Assembly (NCBI RefSeq): GCF_023703085.1
Contig: NZ_JAMQJY010000001.1
Span: 868,001-932,000 of the forward strand
Length of the DNA: 64,000 nt
Source: Alkalicoccobacillus plakortidis
Lineage (GTDB): Bacteria > Bacillota > Bacilli > Bacillales > Bacillaceae_D
Reading direction: 5' to 3'
Positions 31,224 to 39,886 of the stretch are shown here, piece by piece; position 1 is the stretch's first letter, and each line of letters opens with the position of its first letter. The notes under the pieces are model-generated. The model saw nothing but the letters and a program-made list of their open reading frames with translations, was not told the origin of the DNA and did not search any database. The translations under genes were made by a program, and so were the position numbers.

Positions 31224-31948
31224 TCCTACCTACCATAAAATATACCGGCGTCCGAATGATTCGAGAATATATCGGCATGCTTCTTTTATTTGTTTTACCT
31301 TTGGTGTTAATTTCTATCTTCCATCTCATCTTAGGTGACTTACAAAATGAAGGTCTTCGTGTATTTGATTCTGTTGCAATTAGTATGGTACTTGCTTTTC
31401 AGCTTTTTGGTGGAAGTTATCCAATGGGCTATATCCAAGAAGACTTATTCACACACCGAAAATGGCGCCTTAAATCCCTACCTATTAACCGTTCGTTGTA
31501 TGCATTTTCTGTCATGTTCACTGGCGCTATTTTTTCCATATTACAAGGCTTTGCCATCGTACTCATCACTTATTTTGCTTTTGGTGTGGACTGGGGTCAT
31601 TTTCTTTGGGCTTTATTTGTCATCAGTCTTTTATCAACCCTATCAAGCTTGGTTTGTACCTTATGTGCACTGGTCACAACAAATTTCAAAGTCGCTGAAC
31701 GATTAAGTGAGGTATATGGAATTGGATCGATTGTTCTTGCTGGCATGTTTTTTTCTTTGCCAGACAATGCCTTCTTTCACTTCATGGGCACCTATGGAAA
31801 TCCATTATCCCTTGCTCAAACGGCCTTATTTGAACAGATTAATAACGGTGACTTCGCTGATATATGGGTTGCAATTCTTATTTTAGCAACTGCTATTGTC
31901 GTTTGCTTTGTCGTAGCGATTCTCATAGGAAGGAGGAAGATTCAATGA
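31220..31948 (+). CDS. ABC-2 permease, LnrM-like
   Basis: 242 residues with six predicted membrane segments (for example GMLLLFVLPLVLISIFHLIL and ILILATAIVVCFVVAILI), the usual topology of ABC-2 permeases. It overlaps the ATPase gene by 4 bases and the next permease gene by 4 bases (ATGA), so the subunits are made together. Probably one half of a heterodimeric membrane domain. Confidence 0.85.
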   Translation: MILPTIKYTGVRMIREYIGMLLLFVLPLVLISIFHLILGDLQNEGLRVFDSVAISMVLAFQLFGGSYPMGYIQEDLFTHRKWRLKSLPINRSLYAFSVMFTGAIFSILQGFAIVLITYFAFGVDWGHFLWALFVISLLSTLSSLVCTLCALVTTNFKVAERLSEVYGIGSIVLAGMFFSLPDNAFFHFMGTYGNPLSLAQTALFEQINNGDFADIWVAILILATAIVVCFVVAILIGRRKIQ

Positions 31949-32634
31949 GCATTTTCAAATTTGCACTCAAACGTAGTTTTCAAAGCAAAACCAATCTTCT
32001 TTTTTTAATCGTTTTACCTGTTTTGCTCATATTTTTACCTTCTGAACCAGACTCGTGGATCTCTCTCCCTTATGGATTTCATTATTTTGGTGTCGTACTT
32101 TTGTTTGTATCTGTACGTCTTGCGGTCATTCTACTTGAGGATCGACAGCAAGGAATTATCAAACGAATTGCCATGGCACCTGTAAGTAATCTCTCCTACC
32201 TAACTCAAAATGTTCTTGCTTTTTCACTGATTCTCCTGTTGCCGATCCTACTATTAATTAGCGGTGGGATCTTTTATGGTCATGAACTCTATCATACAGG
32301 CCGACTATTTCTTTTATATGTATGTTTTGCATTTGCCGCATTATCGATGTCACTTGCATGGGTTTCTATTTATCGGAATAAAGAAACATCTTTTTTAGTG
32401 TTTATGGTCATCGTTGTTCTAATGACATTAGTAAGTGGCATTATGCTTCCCATCGAAATCATGCCAGACAACATTGAAAAAGTAGCCTATTCCCTGCCTA
32501 CTTATTGGTATAATAAAGGCCTAACAGCGATTGTTTCACAGGCTTCTTTACCAGAATTTCTTCTACCACTTGTCATTCTCTTGGCATTCAGCCTATTGTT
32601 TTTGCTAATAGGTAGTAAACGGAAAATCGTGTAA
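31945..32634 (+). CDS. ABC-2 permease, LnrN-like
   Basis: 229 residues from ATG 31945 (AGGAGGAAG upstream, overlapping the previous stop). Six membrane segments; the central region QGIIKRIAMAPVSNLSYL and the LVSGIMLPIEIMPDNI loop are typical of ABC-2 family permeases. Second half of the exporter. Confidence 0.85.
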   Translation: MSIFKFALKRSFQSKTNLLFLIVLPVLLIFLPSEPDSWISLPYGFHYFGVVLLFVSVRLAVILLEDRQQGIIKRIAMAPVSNLSYLTQNVLAFSLILLLPILLLISGGIFYGHELYHTGRLFLLYVCFAFAALSMSLAWVSIYRNKETSFLVFMVIVVLMTLVSGIMLPIEIMPDNIEKVAYSLPTYWYNKGLTAIVSQASLPEFLLPLVILLAFSLLFLLIGSKRKIV

Positions 32635-32667
32635 TCGTAAGCTGTGTTAAATAAGGAGGTGCAACTA

Positions 32668-33762
32668 GTGAACATACTCACATTTCAGAGAGCGGAATGG
32701 ATTGCCCGAATAGGCTGTATGATGATTATGGCCAGTTTCTGGATACGTGTCAGTCCTGAATTAACAGGTTTTTTGTTTATTTTTGCTCTCTTGATGCTTC
32801 TTGTATTACGTTGGCGCTTTTCTTTACCTACATGGACTCTTACAATTGACTGCTTGATTTATTTACTATTTATCCCGTATTGGCAATGGACATCACTTGC
32901 CCTCATACTACTCGTCTATGAAATTGCCCTAAGGGGCAGACCAATTTATTTAGTGGCAATTGGCGCACTTATCTTCTATGATTCAATACAAACTGAGGTA
33001 TTTATCCCTCTTTTATTTAGTGGATTTGTGGGTTGGTGTATCTACACGTGGAAAACTCAAGGAGGCAATCTTCAGAGAGAAATGGATGAGGAACGTCAAG
33101 AAAAGTATGAGTTAGAAGCATTAAACCAAGATCTTCTCGAATCCTCAAAGCGGTCTGCTCACTTTGCAGAATTAAAGGAACGAAATAGAATTGCAGCGGA
33201 GCTTCACGACCACGTTGGACATGAAGTGACGGGAGCTAGACTGGCTTTTCAAGCGTATGAGCATCTAAGCAAAGAAAATAGTCCAAATGCTAATCAAATG
33301 TTTAATAAGGCGCAGGAACGCTTATCAGAAGCTGCACGTCAGCTCCGAGATACCTCTCATAATTTAAAACCAATCATGTCAGATCATAAAGAGCGCTTAA
33401 GAAATATCTGTCATCAATTTGATGGAGCACCTGTGCAGCTTCACCTTTCTGGTCAAACCGAATCAGCGCCTCCCCACCATTGGGTTCTATTAGAATCTTG
33501 TTTAAAGGAAAGTCTAACAAATATCTCTAGGCACTGCTCTCACGTCTCATCTATTAAAGTTGACCTCGACATTACAGACCAGATCACCCGACTTCGTGTA
33601 CATAATGATGGGATCATCCATTCTTCTCAAGTAAATGGCACAGGTATTCGCAATCTACGTCAACGAGCTCGTGCCCTTGGGGGGAGCGTCTCAATCGACA
33701 AACAATCTGGCTTTTCACTTGTCTGTGTATTACCTATTACTCAAAAGGAGCCGCTTTTATGA
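32668..33762 (+). CDS. NarL-type sensor histidine kinase, LnrJ-like
   Basis: GTG 32668 has AAGGAGG 8 bases upstream. About 364 residues: several membrane segments over the first ~140, almost no extracellular domain, then a coiled coil and the HisKA_3 domain with the phosphorylated histidine in IAAELHDHVGHEVT, and an HATPase domain (ESCLKESLTNISRHC, GTGIRNLRQRA). This 'intramembrane-sensing' layout is common for kinases that control neighbouring drug exporters. The next gene overlaps by 4 bases. Confidence 0.9.
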   Translation: MNILTFQRAEWIARIGCMMIMASFWIRVSPELTGFLFIFALLMLLVLRWRFSLPTWTLTIDCLIYLLFIPYWQWTSLALILLVYEIALRGRPIYLVAIGALIFYDSIQTEVFIPLLFSGFVGWCIYTWKTQGGNLQREMDEERQEKYELEALNQDLLESSKRSAHFAELKERNRIAAELHDHVGHEVTGARLAFQAYEHLSKENSPNANQMFNKAQERLSEAARQLRDTSHNLKPIMSDHKERLRNICHQFDGAPVQLHLSGQTESAPPHHWVLLESCLKESLTNISRHCSHVSSIKVDLDITDQITRLRVHNDGIIHSSQVNGTGIRNLRQRARALGGSVSIDKQSGFSLVCVLPITQKEPLL

Positions 33763-34373
33763 ACCTTTTAATCGTTGATGATGACCCACTCGTATGTGAA
33801 AGTCTAGAGCTACTTCTTTCACGTGAGCAAGACCTACAAGTAGTTGGAACAGCTAGTAATGGTGCAGAGGCCATTACTTTTTGTCATCGAATAGATGTAC
33901 AACTCATTTTAATGGATATACAAATGCCAACGATGAACGGAATTGAAGCCACAAAACAATTAATGCAATTGTATCCTAACCTGCTAATCATCATGTTGAC
34001 TACGTTTCACGATGAGCAAAATATCAAACTAGCTCTAGCTGCTGGTGCCAAAGGCTATTTAATCAAGTCAACAGACGTTACAAAAATGGCTCACAGTATA
34101 CGCAGTGTTGCTTCAGGAAGCTCTGTATTTGACCCTCGAGTCATAGAAACCTTACTCACACCTAAAGAAAACATACTGAGTGAATTAAGCAAACGGGAAC
34201 AATCGATCTCGCAGCTTGTTGCTAAAGGACTTTCCAATAAGGAGATTGCAACACAACTGTTTTTAAGTGAGGGAACTGTGCGGAACAATCTGTCGACCAT
34301 ATTAGATAAGCTTGAATTAAGAGATCGTACCCAACTAGCTATTTACTACTTACAGAACAAAGAATCCGATTAA
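33759..34373 (+). CDS. NarL/LuxR-type response regulator, LnrK-like
   Basis: 204 residues: receiver domain with DDD near the N-terminus and phospho-acceptor Asp in LILMDIQMP (about Asp53), conserved Lys in YLIKSTD, and a C-terminal LuxR HTH (LSKREQSISQLVAKGLSNKE). Partner of the upstream kinase. Expected to activate the operon promoter upstream of the ATPase gene (inference). Confidence 0.92.
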   Translation: MNLLIVDDDPLVCESLELLLSREQDLQVVGTASNGAEAITFCHRIDVQLILMDIQMPTMNGIEATKQLMQLYPNLLIIMLTTFHDEQNIKLALAAGAKGYLIKSTDVTKMAHSIRSVASGSSVFDPRVIETLLTPKENILSELSKREQSISQLVAKGLSNKEIATQLFLSEGTVRNNLSTILDKLELRDRTQLAIYYLQNKESD

Positions 34374-34379
34374 CCTAAA

Positions 34380-34404
34380 CAAAAAAACGCTCCTACCCGG
34401 AGCG
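34380..34404 (-). terminator. Terminator after truA
   Basis: A 7-bp stem (34386-34392 with 34398-34404) followed on the minus strand by a U run (plus-strand As 34380-34386). Confidence 0.75.
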
Positions 34405-34416
34405 TCTATTGATCGA

Positions 34417-35160
34417 TTATGTTAATTTAAATTCAATCTTCTCCAGATAAAGACCACTAGCATCAGCAAAGCCGGCATGCTCACGTTCTTTAGATTCAAT
34501 GATTCCAGGAATAGCTCCGGCTTTCATCTCACCTAATCCCACTTTTATTAGCGTACCAATAATCTTACGGACCATATTGTATAAAAAGCCATCGCCTTTA
34601 ATACGGATTTCAAGAAAACCATCCTTCTCTGAAAAATCGATAGAACGGATTGTTCGAACATTCGACTTTTTCTTAGACTTTGCATTTGAAAAAGCCGTAA
34701 AATCATGTTCACCAACAAAATAAGCACTCGCTTTTTTCATTTGTTCACGATCAGCGGCTGATCCACATGCATACTGTGCTTACGTAGAAAAGGATGCGAA
34801 TAGCCTTTATTCCAAATCTTATAGACATATGTCTTATCCGCTGAATTATAACGAGCATGAAAACGATCATGGACAGAATCAACCTTTACAACGCTGATGT
34901 CCTCAGGTAGATATCGATTCAAGTAACTCTGCACCTCATCTGCAGTCACTTTGCCATCAAGCTTCACATTTGCAATCTGAGCTAATGCATGAACCCCTGC
35001 ATCCGTTCGACTACTACCCGTAATCTCAATTGATTTGCCCGCCATCTCAGTGAGTACATTCTCGATTTTACCTTGAATGGTGCTTTCGCCCTTACCAAGA
35101 CGCTGCCAAGCCTTTATATCTGGTACCATCATATTGAATGGTTAGTTTAAAATTATTCAT
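34417..35160 (-). CDS. truA: tRNA pseudouridine synthase A, with two frameshifts
   Basis: Makes pseudouridine at positions 38-40 of the tRNA anticodon stem. The true start is ATG 35160, with AAGGAG 7 bases upstream, giving NNFKLTIQYDGTRYKGWQRL. Two indels must be mended: one extra base at 35106-35111 (CCAAGC for CCAGC, restoring KGWQRLG) and one missing base at 34752 (TCAGC for TCCAGC, restoring HVDQPLDREQMKKAS). The catalytic aspartate lies in SSRTDAGVHA; the later motifs EHDFTAF and GDGFLYNMVRKIIGT are intact. About 247 residues. Both indels are at the motif common to the other genes. Confidence 0.93.
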
Positions 35161-35298
35161 CAAAAATCTCCTTCAATCTGTGCATATGTTTGAATCAATC
35201 TTAATAGTACCATACATCACTCGTATTCGGTTAAAAGGTTGAGAGAGCCTATCAATTTATGAGACGATGAAGATGAATCTTAATAAGGAGCTAGACAG

Positions 35299-35640
35299 AT
35301 GACACGTTTAAAATGGCTTATACTAATTATGATTGTCGTTGTAGCTTTTATGAGTTATACCCATTTCAATGGCAATCCATACAAACACTATCAATTAAAA
35401 CAAGCAGTGACTGAGCATTTTAATAAGGATGGTGCCTCACGCATGTTAAACATACAAATGAAATCAAAATACAATCGACATGCAGAGAATCAACCTTACT
35501 TTTTAGAGGTTTATTTTGATTTAAATGGGATAAAAGGAGACTACCACTACTATATTTTTGAGGATGAGCAGGTAAAGGCAACAAAGGCTTTTTCAGATTC
35601 TCTAGAAACCGTAGAAGATGTAGAATTTTTTTCAGATTGA
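35299..35640 (+). CDS. DUF3139-family protein
   Basis: 113 residues, ATG with AAGGAG upstream. One N-terminal membrane segment (LKWLILIMIVVVAFMSYTHF), then a small extracellular alpha/beta domain with YNRHAENQPYFLEVYFD. Matches the DUF3139 group of small Bacillus membrane-anchored proteins. Function unknown. Confidence 0.65.
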   Translation: MTRLKWLILIMIVVVAFMSYTHFNGNPYKHYQLKQAVTEHFNKDGASRMLNIQMKSKYNRHAENQPYFLEVYFDLNGIKGDYHYYIFEDEQVKATKAFSDSLETVEDVEFFSD

Positions 35641-35659
35641 TCCATTAAAATACTATGTA

Positions 35660-35687
35660 AACCAGAACAAAACCTTATGTTCTGGTT
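35660..35687. terminator. Hairpin between convergent genes
   Basis: A 10-bp perfect stem (35660-35669 with 35678-35687) between the DUF3139 gene and the amidase gene; T/A runs are short. Confidence 0.6.
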
Positions 35688-35693
35688 AATACC

Positions 35694-36634
35694 TTATCGC
35701 AATAGTCTCTCCCACGTATTTGCACCGGCTATTCCATCAACTGTGATGCCTGAACTGCGCTGAAAGTACGTACGGCCGTTTCTGTAGCTGGCCCAAAACT
35801 TCCGTCAATGGCTAAGCTTGCTCCTTTTGTGTTAAGTGCCGATTGTAATAAGCGAACCCACCATTGGTGAGTAGAACCTTTTCTAAGTGTATTCGCAGCA
35901 CGTTTACTCACTGGTCCAAATACCCCATCAATTCGGACACTTGCAAAATACTGATATATGCGTACTAATGCCGAACGAGTGCGTGCACCGACAATCCCAT
36001 CAACGACTAATGGTGTGAAGGAAGCCTTTGTTGGGTAGTTACGGCTGTTTAAAAAGGTTTGTGCGTTACCAATGAACTGATTTACAATCGGTCTAGTTGG
36101 CTGTGGTGTTGGAGTTGGTGTCGGAGTTGGCGCAGGTACGATCACTCCACCCGTTTGCGGACCAGATTGAACCGTTTCAATCAGTCTTTTAAAATCATCC
36201 CATTCATTTAACAAACGAGCAGGACAATTTTTTCCTGTCCAATGTTTATGCGTCACGACTCGTGATAGTGGGATGTTCAGATTGTTCATCAGACGTTTAA
36301 CCAACCAAGCAGCATTCGCTTTGGCTTTTTGAAAATCACCATCTGAATTGACACATAACTCAATACCAATGGATTGACTATTGCCATTTGGCCCAACATG
36401 CCATGCCACCTCATTAGTAGGTAGGTGTTGAATAATTTGTGTGTCATCCACTGTAAAATGCCACGAAACCGATCGGGATCTAGCGTCTGCTCCTTTTATA
36501 TATCTTGAATGCACCTCGGCGTTTGCCCCTACATTTGAATTACCCGTTTCATGTTGAGTGATATAGGTGGCATTTAATTGGCGCCCAGGACGATTACTAG
36601 CTGTTACAGGTAAAAAATCCATCTTGATGTTCAT
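35694..36634 (-). CDS. N-acetylmuramoyl-L-alanine amidase with peptidoglycan-binding repeats, one frameshift
   Basis: Cell-wall hydrolase. Amidase_2 domain over residues about 1-150 (zinc ligands in YITQHETG, HWTGKNCPARLL), then a Pro/Thr linker, and two peptidoglycan-binding regions (VDGIVGARTRSALVRI with IDGVFGPVSKRA; IDGSFGPATETAV). ATG 36634 has AAAGGGA at 8-9 bases. No signal peptide, as in prophage-type or mother-cell amidases. As written it stops at 35729; restoring a G after 35762 (GCTGA to GCTGGA) extends it through FQRSSGITVDGIAGANTWER to 35694. About 314 residues. Confidence 0.88.
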
Positions 36635-36800
36635 GAATCTCATCCCTTTCCGTTTCTTTCACAATGTCTATCATATTCAGGCATATCGCCTACTAGTCAC
36701 TGTGAAAAATTAAAATCTAACTCATTAATAGATTATGCTTGGCCTATTAAGAGAGTTCCGGATAAGAACGAATAATCTACCTATTTGTAAGATAACATGC

Positions 36801-36829
36801 AAATGCCCCACACTCAGTGCAGGGCATTT
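36801..36829 (-). terminator. Terminator after the adenylyltransferase gene
   Basis: An 8-bp perfect stem (36801-36808 with 36822-36829) 5 bases past the stop codon. On the minus strand there is no strong U run. Confidence 0.55.
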
Positions 36830-36833
36830 ATCA

Positions 36834-37704
36834 TTACAGGATTTCTTTTGAATCGACGGGTAATACTTGGACATGCTTTAAATATTCTCTGACTTTTTTA
36901 CGATCAATGATCTCTTGTTTAAAGTCGAGCGATTCAGCTACCTCATCCGAAACGTTTGAGAACTGATCCAAAAGAACAAATAGCGCCTTCCACATTTGTC
37001 CCACCTCTAATCTAGGGTATGTGGAATTAAACATGTCCCATTCATCCTTAGTTAAATACGCCTCAAGATATTTCCCATTTTTACCTACACTTAAGCTGAA
37101 ATCTGTTTGTACACCTATTTTCCACTTAAGCATCTGGATCAACATCTCCCGAACAATGGATAGATGATCATATGCATAGGTTAACTCATTTCTCCAAAGC
37201 CCCTTAGCTACATAAGTTGATACCCACCAACATTCATTGCAGCAGTCATCAAAGAACTTTTGTGTGGGCTTCTGGATCCAATAATCAATATCAGTTGGCG
37301 CGGGTAAGCCAGGCAAATGCTGATCCTTATCGAGCAAAATTTGTGCTAACGTATCTCCACGATTCCACGTCTTGCTCTGTTCGAATGGAACAAGTGTCAA
37401 ATCAATACGATTGCCATCCGTAAATAGCATTAAATACGCAAACGTTCCATCGTTTAATGGAGGAATAAGCTCAATTGCCTCAGGCGTTTGCATCACAATT
37501 CTCTCACCAAACACCTCTATCCAAGCTCGGATCATCAAGAAATGTTTGCATATCCTTTACAACATAAACGATATCATAGTCTTGAAAAACATCCTTTGGT
37601 ACCATCGGATTTGTTCTCGAACCATTCATACCAACAGCACGTACTCGATCGTCCTCTCTTGCCACAGTTAATAGTAACTCCATCATTTCATTAGTAGACC
37701 TCAT
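36834..37704 (-). CDS. aadK: Aminoglycoside 6-adenylyltransferase (ANT(6)/AadK type), one frameshift
   Basis: Nucleotidyltransferase that adenylates streptomycin. About 289 residues after mending. N-terminal GSRTNP and FQDYDIVYVV carry the nucleotidyltransferase Gly-Ser and Asp-x-Asp motif; RIDLTLVPF gives the third acidic residue, and FDDCCNECWWVSTYVAKGL is characteristic of the family. The frame breaks at 37521-37526 (CCAAGC for CCAGC); mending gives DDPSWIEVFGERIVMQ. GGAGG lies 7 bases before the ATG. Resistance is predicted from family; chromosomal AadK-type genes are common in bacilli. Confidence 0.9.
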
Positions 37705-37827
37705 TGTATTACCTCCGTTTGGATTGTGATTTTAAAGCAACTAGATTTGGGAGGGCTGGAGGTCCACGAATTGGCTGAAGGTAAGGTTATATAAAATGTT
37801 CGGTATTCAAGAAGTAGGACCTCCTTT

Positions 37828-38448
37828 TTAGAATATTTTCGATTCTTTTTCATATTGTTTTTTTGCTTTCCAATAGTAATAGCCATAAAAGAGAAAGCAA
37901 AATAATACAAGATAAAACGTTAAGCCTCTCAATAAAGCAAACGGAGTCTCAAATAAAAATGCTCGCCAAAACGCTGATCCTGTCCGTTCCCATAGTTCCG
38001 GTGTTAAATACCAATCTATTGGATTCATTAAGTTTAAAGCATTTAAATTATTATTCGTAAAAATGAATACAACTAGGATTGGCAAAAACATAATGAACTG
38101 ATTATAAAACAGTTCAGAAAGCCGTTTATATCTAGCTGCCTTTGACGTTTGATCAGAAAAAATATCATCAGAAGCATCATCACGTACCCTTTTAAAATAT
38201 TGGTGACCATTTCTTCTTGGACAAGGGAGTCTCTGCCATCCACTGTCTTCGAATAACATTTCGTAATCATCAAAATCTGCTTTTTTCTTAAACATTCGAT
38301 AATCGGTTTTATACGTTGTATCCTTAGGCTCTCCTTTTTCAAAACGATACCCAAATGAACGGTACATAAAATGCTTACCATCACGTGCCATTTCATTTAA
38401 CCATTGTTCTTCATCTGTAAAGTTCCAAAAATATTTAAACCTCCTCAT
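37828..38448 (-). CDS. DUF2812-family membrane protein
   Basis: 206 residues. A soluble N-terminal part of about 110 residues (FTDEEQWLNEMARDGKHF, then FEDSGWQRLP) is followed by two C-terminal membrane segments. This is the DUF2812 type that is nearly always paired with a PadR regulator, as here, where its start overlaps the padR end by 14 bases. Function unknown. Confidence 0.85.
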   Translation of the reverse strand: MRRFKYFWNFTDEEQWLNEMARDGKHFMYRSFGYRFEKGEPKDTTYKTDYRMFKKKADFDDYEMLFEDSGWQRLPCPRRNGHQYFKRVRDDASDDIFSDQTSKAARYKRLSELFYNQFIMFLPILVVFIFTNNNLNALNLMNPIDWYLTPELWERTGSAFWRAFLFETPFALLRGLTFYLVLFCFLFYGYYYWKAKKQYEKESKIF

Positions 38449-38767
38449 GCTTCTCCTCCCTTAACAGCTGATCTGTCACACTGAGCAATGCTCTCATGCG
38501 CTCCTGCTCAAGTCTTAGGATCTCTTTTCCTTCTTCTGTAATTACATATACTTTTCTGCGGCTTTCTTGTTCGGGAACCGGTTCAATAAAATGAAGCTTC
38601 ACCAAGTTTTCGAAAGCCCCATACAAAGTACCCGCTGCCATTTTTACTTGCCCCTCACTTAACTCATCCACACGTTGCATAACTAGGTACCCATGGCGAG
38701 GTTCCAAGAGAGAGAGTAAAATATAATAAACCGTTTCTGTTAACGGCAAATGTTTATTTCGTTTCAT
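38435..38767 (-). CDS. PadR-family transcriptional regulator
   Basis: 110 residues of winged-helix PadR fold (LTETVYYILLSLLEPRHGYL near the N-terminus, then GTLYGAFENLVKLHFI and RRKVYVITEEGKEIL). AGGAGG precedes the ATG. Its own promoter is covered by a palindromic operator (next entry), which points to autoregulation. Cotranscribed with the DUF2812 gene. Confidence 0.92.
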   Translation of the reverse strand: MKRNKHLPLTETVYYILLSLLEPRHGYLVMQRVDELSEGQVKMAAGTLYGAFENLVKLHFIEPVPEQESRRKVYVITEEGKEILRLEQERMRALLSVTDQLLREEKHEEV

Positions 38768-38800
38768 ACATCCTCCTATACAGTCAAACTGAATAGTTTA

Positions 38801-38839
38801 AGTATACACAGTTGAACTATACAATTCAACTGTATAGTT
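38801..38839 (-). promoter_or_regulatory. padR promoter with overlapping palindromic operator
   Basis: Minus-strand -35 TTGAAT (38824-38829) and -10 TATACT (38801-38806) at a 17-base spacer. A 9-bp inverted repeat AACTATACA/TGTATAGTT (38815-38823 with 38831-38839) encloses the -35, and a second one, ACAGTTGAA/TTCAACTGT, is interleaved. A degenerate copy lies downstream of the -10 (38785-38800). Sequence features are direct; binding by this PadR is inference. Confidence 0.75.
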
Positions 38840-38953
38840 GCTGGTGTGCTGATGACGTGTTTTATGACTTTGTTTATGTATCTGTCCTCTTTCTGATGTA
38901 TTTGCTCTTCTTCCAATACTTTTAGTTTACGTACCTTACCTCACCAACCAAAA

Positions 38954-38981
38954 AAAGCACACCGCTCAAGCTGCGTGCCTT
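38954..38981 (-). terminator. Terminator after the RimJ-like gene
   Basis: A 12-bp stem with two G-T pairs and one mismatch (38954-38965 with 38970-38981), followed on the minus strand by a U run. Confidence 0.65.
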
Positions 38982-38989
38982 TTCTTATA

Positions 38990-39535
38990 TCAAAATTTAC
39001 TCCATTCTTCCTCAAGCAACCCATACACCACTCGATCGTGGTACACGCCATTTATGTATTCATAGTTACGGATTACTCCTTCTTGTTTGAAGCCTAACCG
39101 CTCGGGGATCGCTCGGCTTTTTGTATTTCTAACTGCTGCATTTATCTCAACTTTTCTTAGGCCAAGTTCAGTAAAAGCATGTCTAATGAATTCGGTACAA
39201 GCTAGCGTGACTAAGCCTTCGCCCACATAGTTTTCACCCAGCCAATAGCCGATTTCCGTTTTTTTTGCTTTCAAGTCTACGTACAAATAGCCAATTGATC
39301 CTGCAAGATTTCCTTTATACCATATACAAGCCCAGTACCCGTTGTTTTCAGAGAAGCGCTTTAATGATTTCTCGATAAACATTCTTGAGTCTTCCACACT
39401 GTTAGTTTTTGTAGGAAAGGAAAGCCATTCTCCAAGGTTCATTCGACTATGATCAATTAATTGAAATAACTCTTGAGCATGTCTAGACTCTAAAATCACT
39501 ACTTCACAATCTGCATTGATCGTTATTTTTTTCAT
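38990..39535 (-). CDS. GNAT acetyltransferase, RimJ/RimL type
   Basis: About 181 residues from ATG 39535 (GAGGAG 10 bases upstream). RimJ/RimL family: INADCEVVILESRHAQELF at the start, then IGYWLGENYVGEGLVTLAC and KSRAIPERLGFKQEGVIRNY. In this family the enzymes acetylate ribosomal protein N-termini or small molecules; B. subtilis YdaF is a close structural model. Substrate unknown. Confidence 0.88.
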   Translation of the reverse strand: MKKITINADCEVVILESRHAQELFQLIDHSRMNLGEWLSFPTKTNSVEDSRMFIEKSLKRFSENNGYWACIWYKGNLAGSIGYLYVDLKAKKTEIGYWLGENYVGEGLVTLACTEFIRHAFTELGLRKVEINAAVRNTKSRAIPERLGFKQEGVIRNYEYINGVYHDRVVYGLLEEEWSKF

Positions 39536-39629
39536 AAACAAGTTCTCCTCTGTACACTTCTAAAATAATCATTGTATAAATTCAATATTCCATCTATACT
39601 ACCACTAACAATATATGGGATGTGTTCAA

Positions 39630-39818
39630 ATGAAAGCAAATCGAATCTTATTTTATATCATTGTCCTGATGTATCTCTGCGTGTTTGCTAATGTCACTAC
39701 GTCTTTTGAGCCACTTTCAAATGATCTTACTTTTAACATCATAAGTGGGCTCTTTCTACTCGCACTCGCCGTCCAAGCCATGACTTTTTCTAAATCAAGA
39801 AAAAAACAAACAAACTAA
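39630..39818 (+). CDS. Small two-span membrane protein (MKANR family, paralogue 1)
   Basis: 62 residues from ATG 39630. Begins MKANRILFYIIVLMYLCVF, then FEPLSNDLTFNIISGLF and LALAVQAMTFSKSRK: two hydrophobic helices and a basic tail. It is clearly related to the product at 42278-42466 (same MKANR start, (S)NDLTF/SDDLTF middle and ALxxQAMT end). The ribosome site is weak (GGGATGTG). A terminator follows. No known family recognised. Confidence 0.7.
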   Translation: MKANRILFYIIVLMYLCVFANVTTSFEPLSNDLTFNIISGLFLLALAVQAMTFSKSRKKQTN

Positions 39819-39854
39819 GTAAGCCACGCAAGATGCGCGCGGCTTACTTTTTTT
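39817..39854 (+). terminator. Terminator after small membrane protein 1
   Basis: A 9-bp perfect stem (39817-39825 with 39841-39849) followed by Ts. Confidence 0.8.
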
Positions 39855-39886
39855 ATACGATGGTTAGGAGTGACCACATTCAATCG

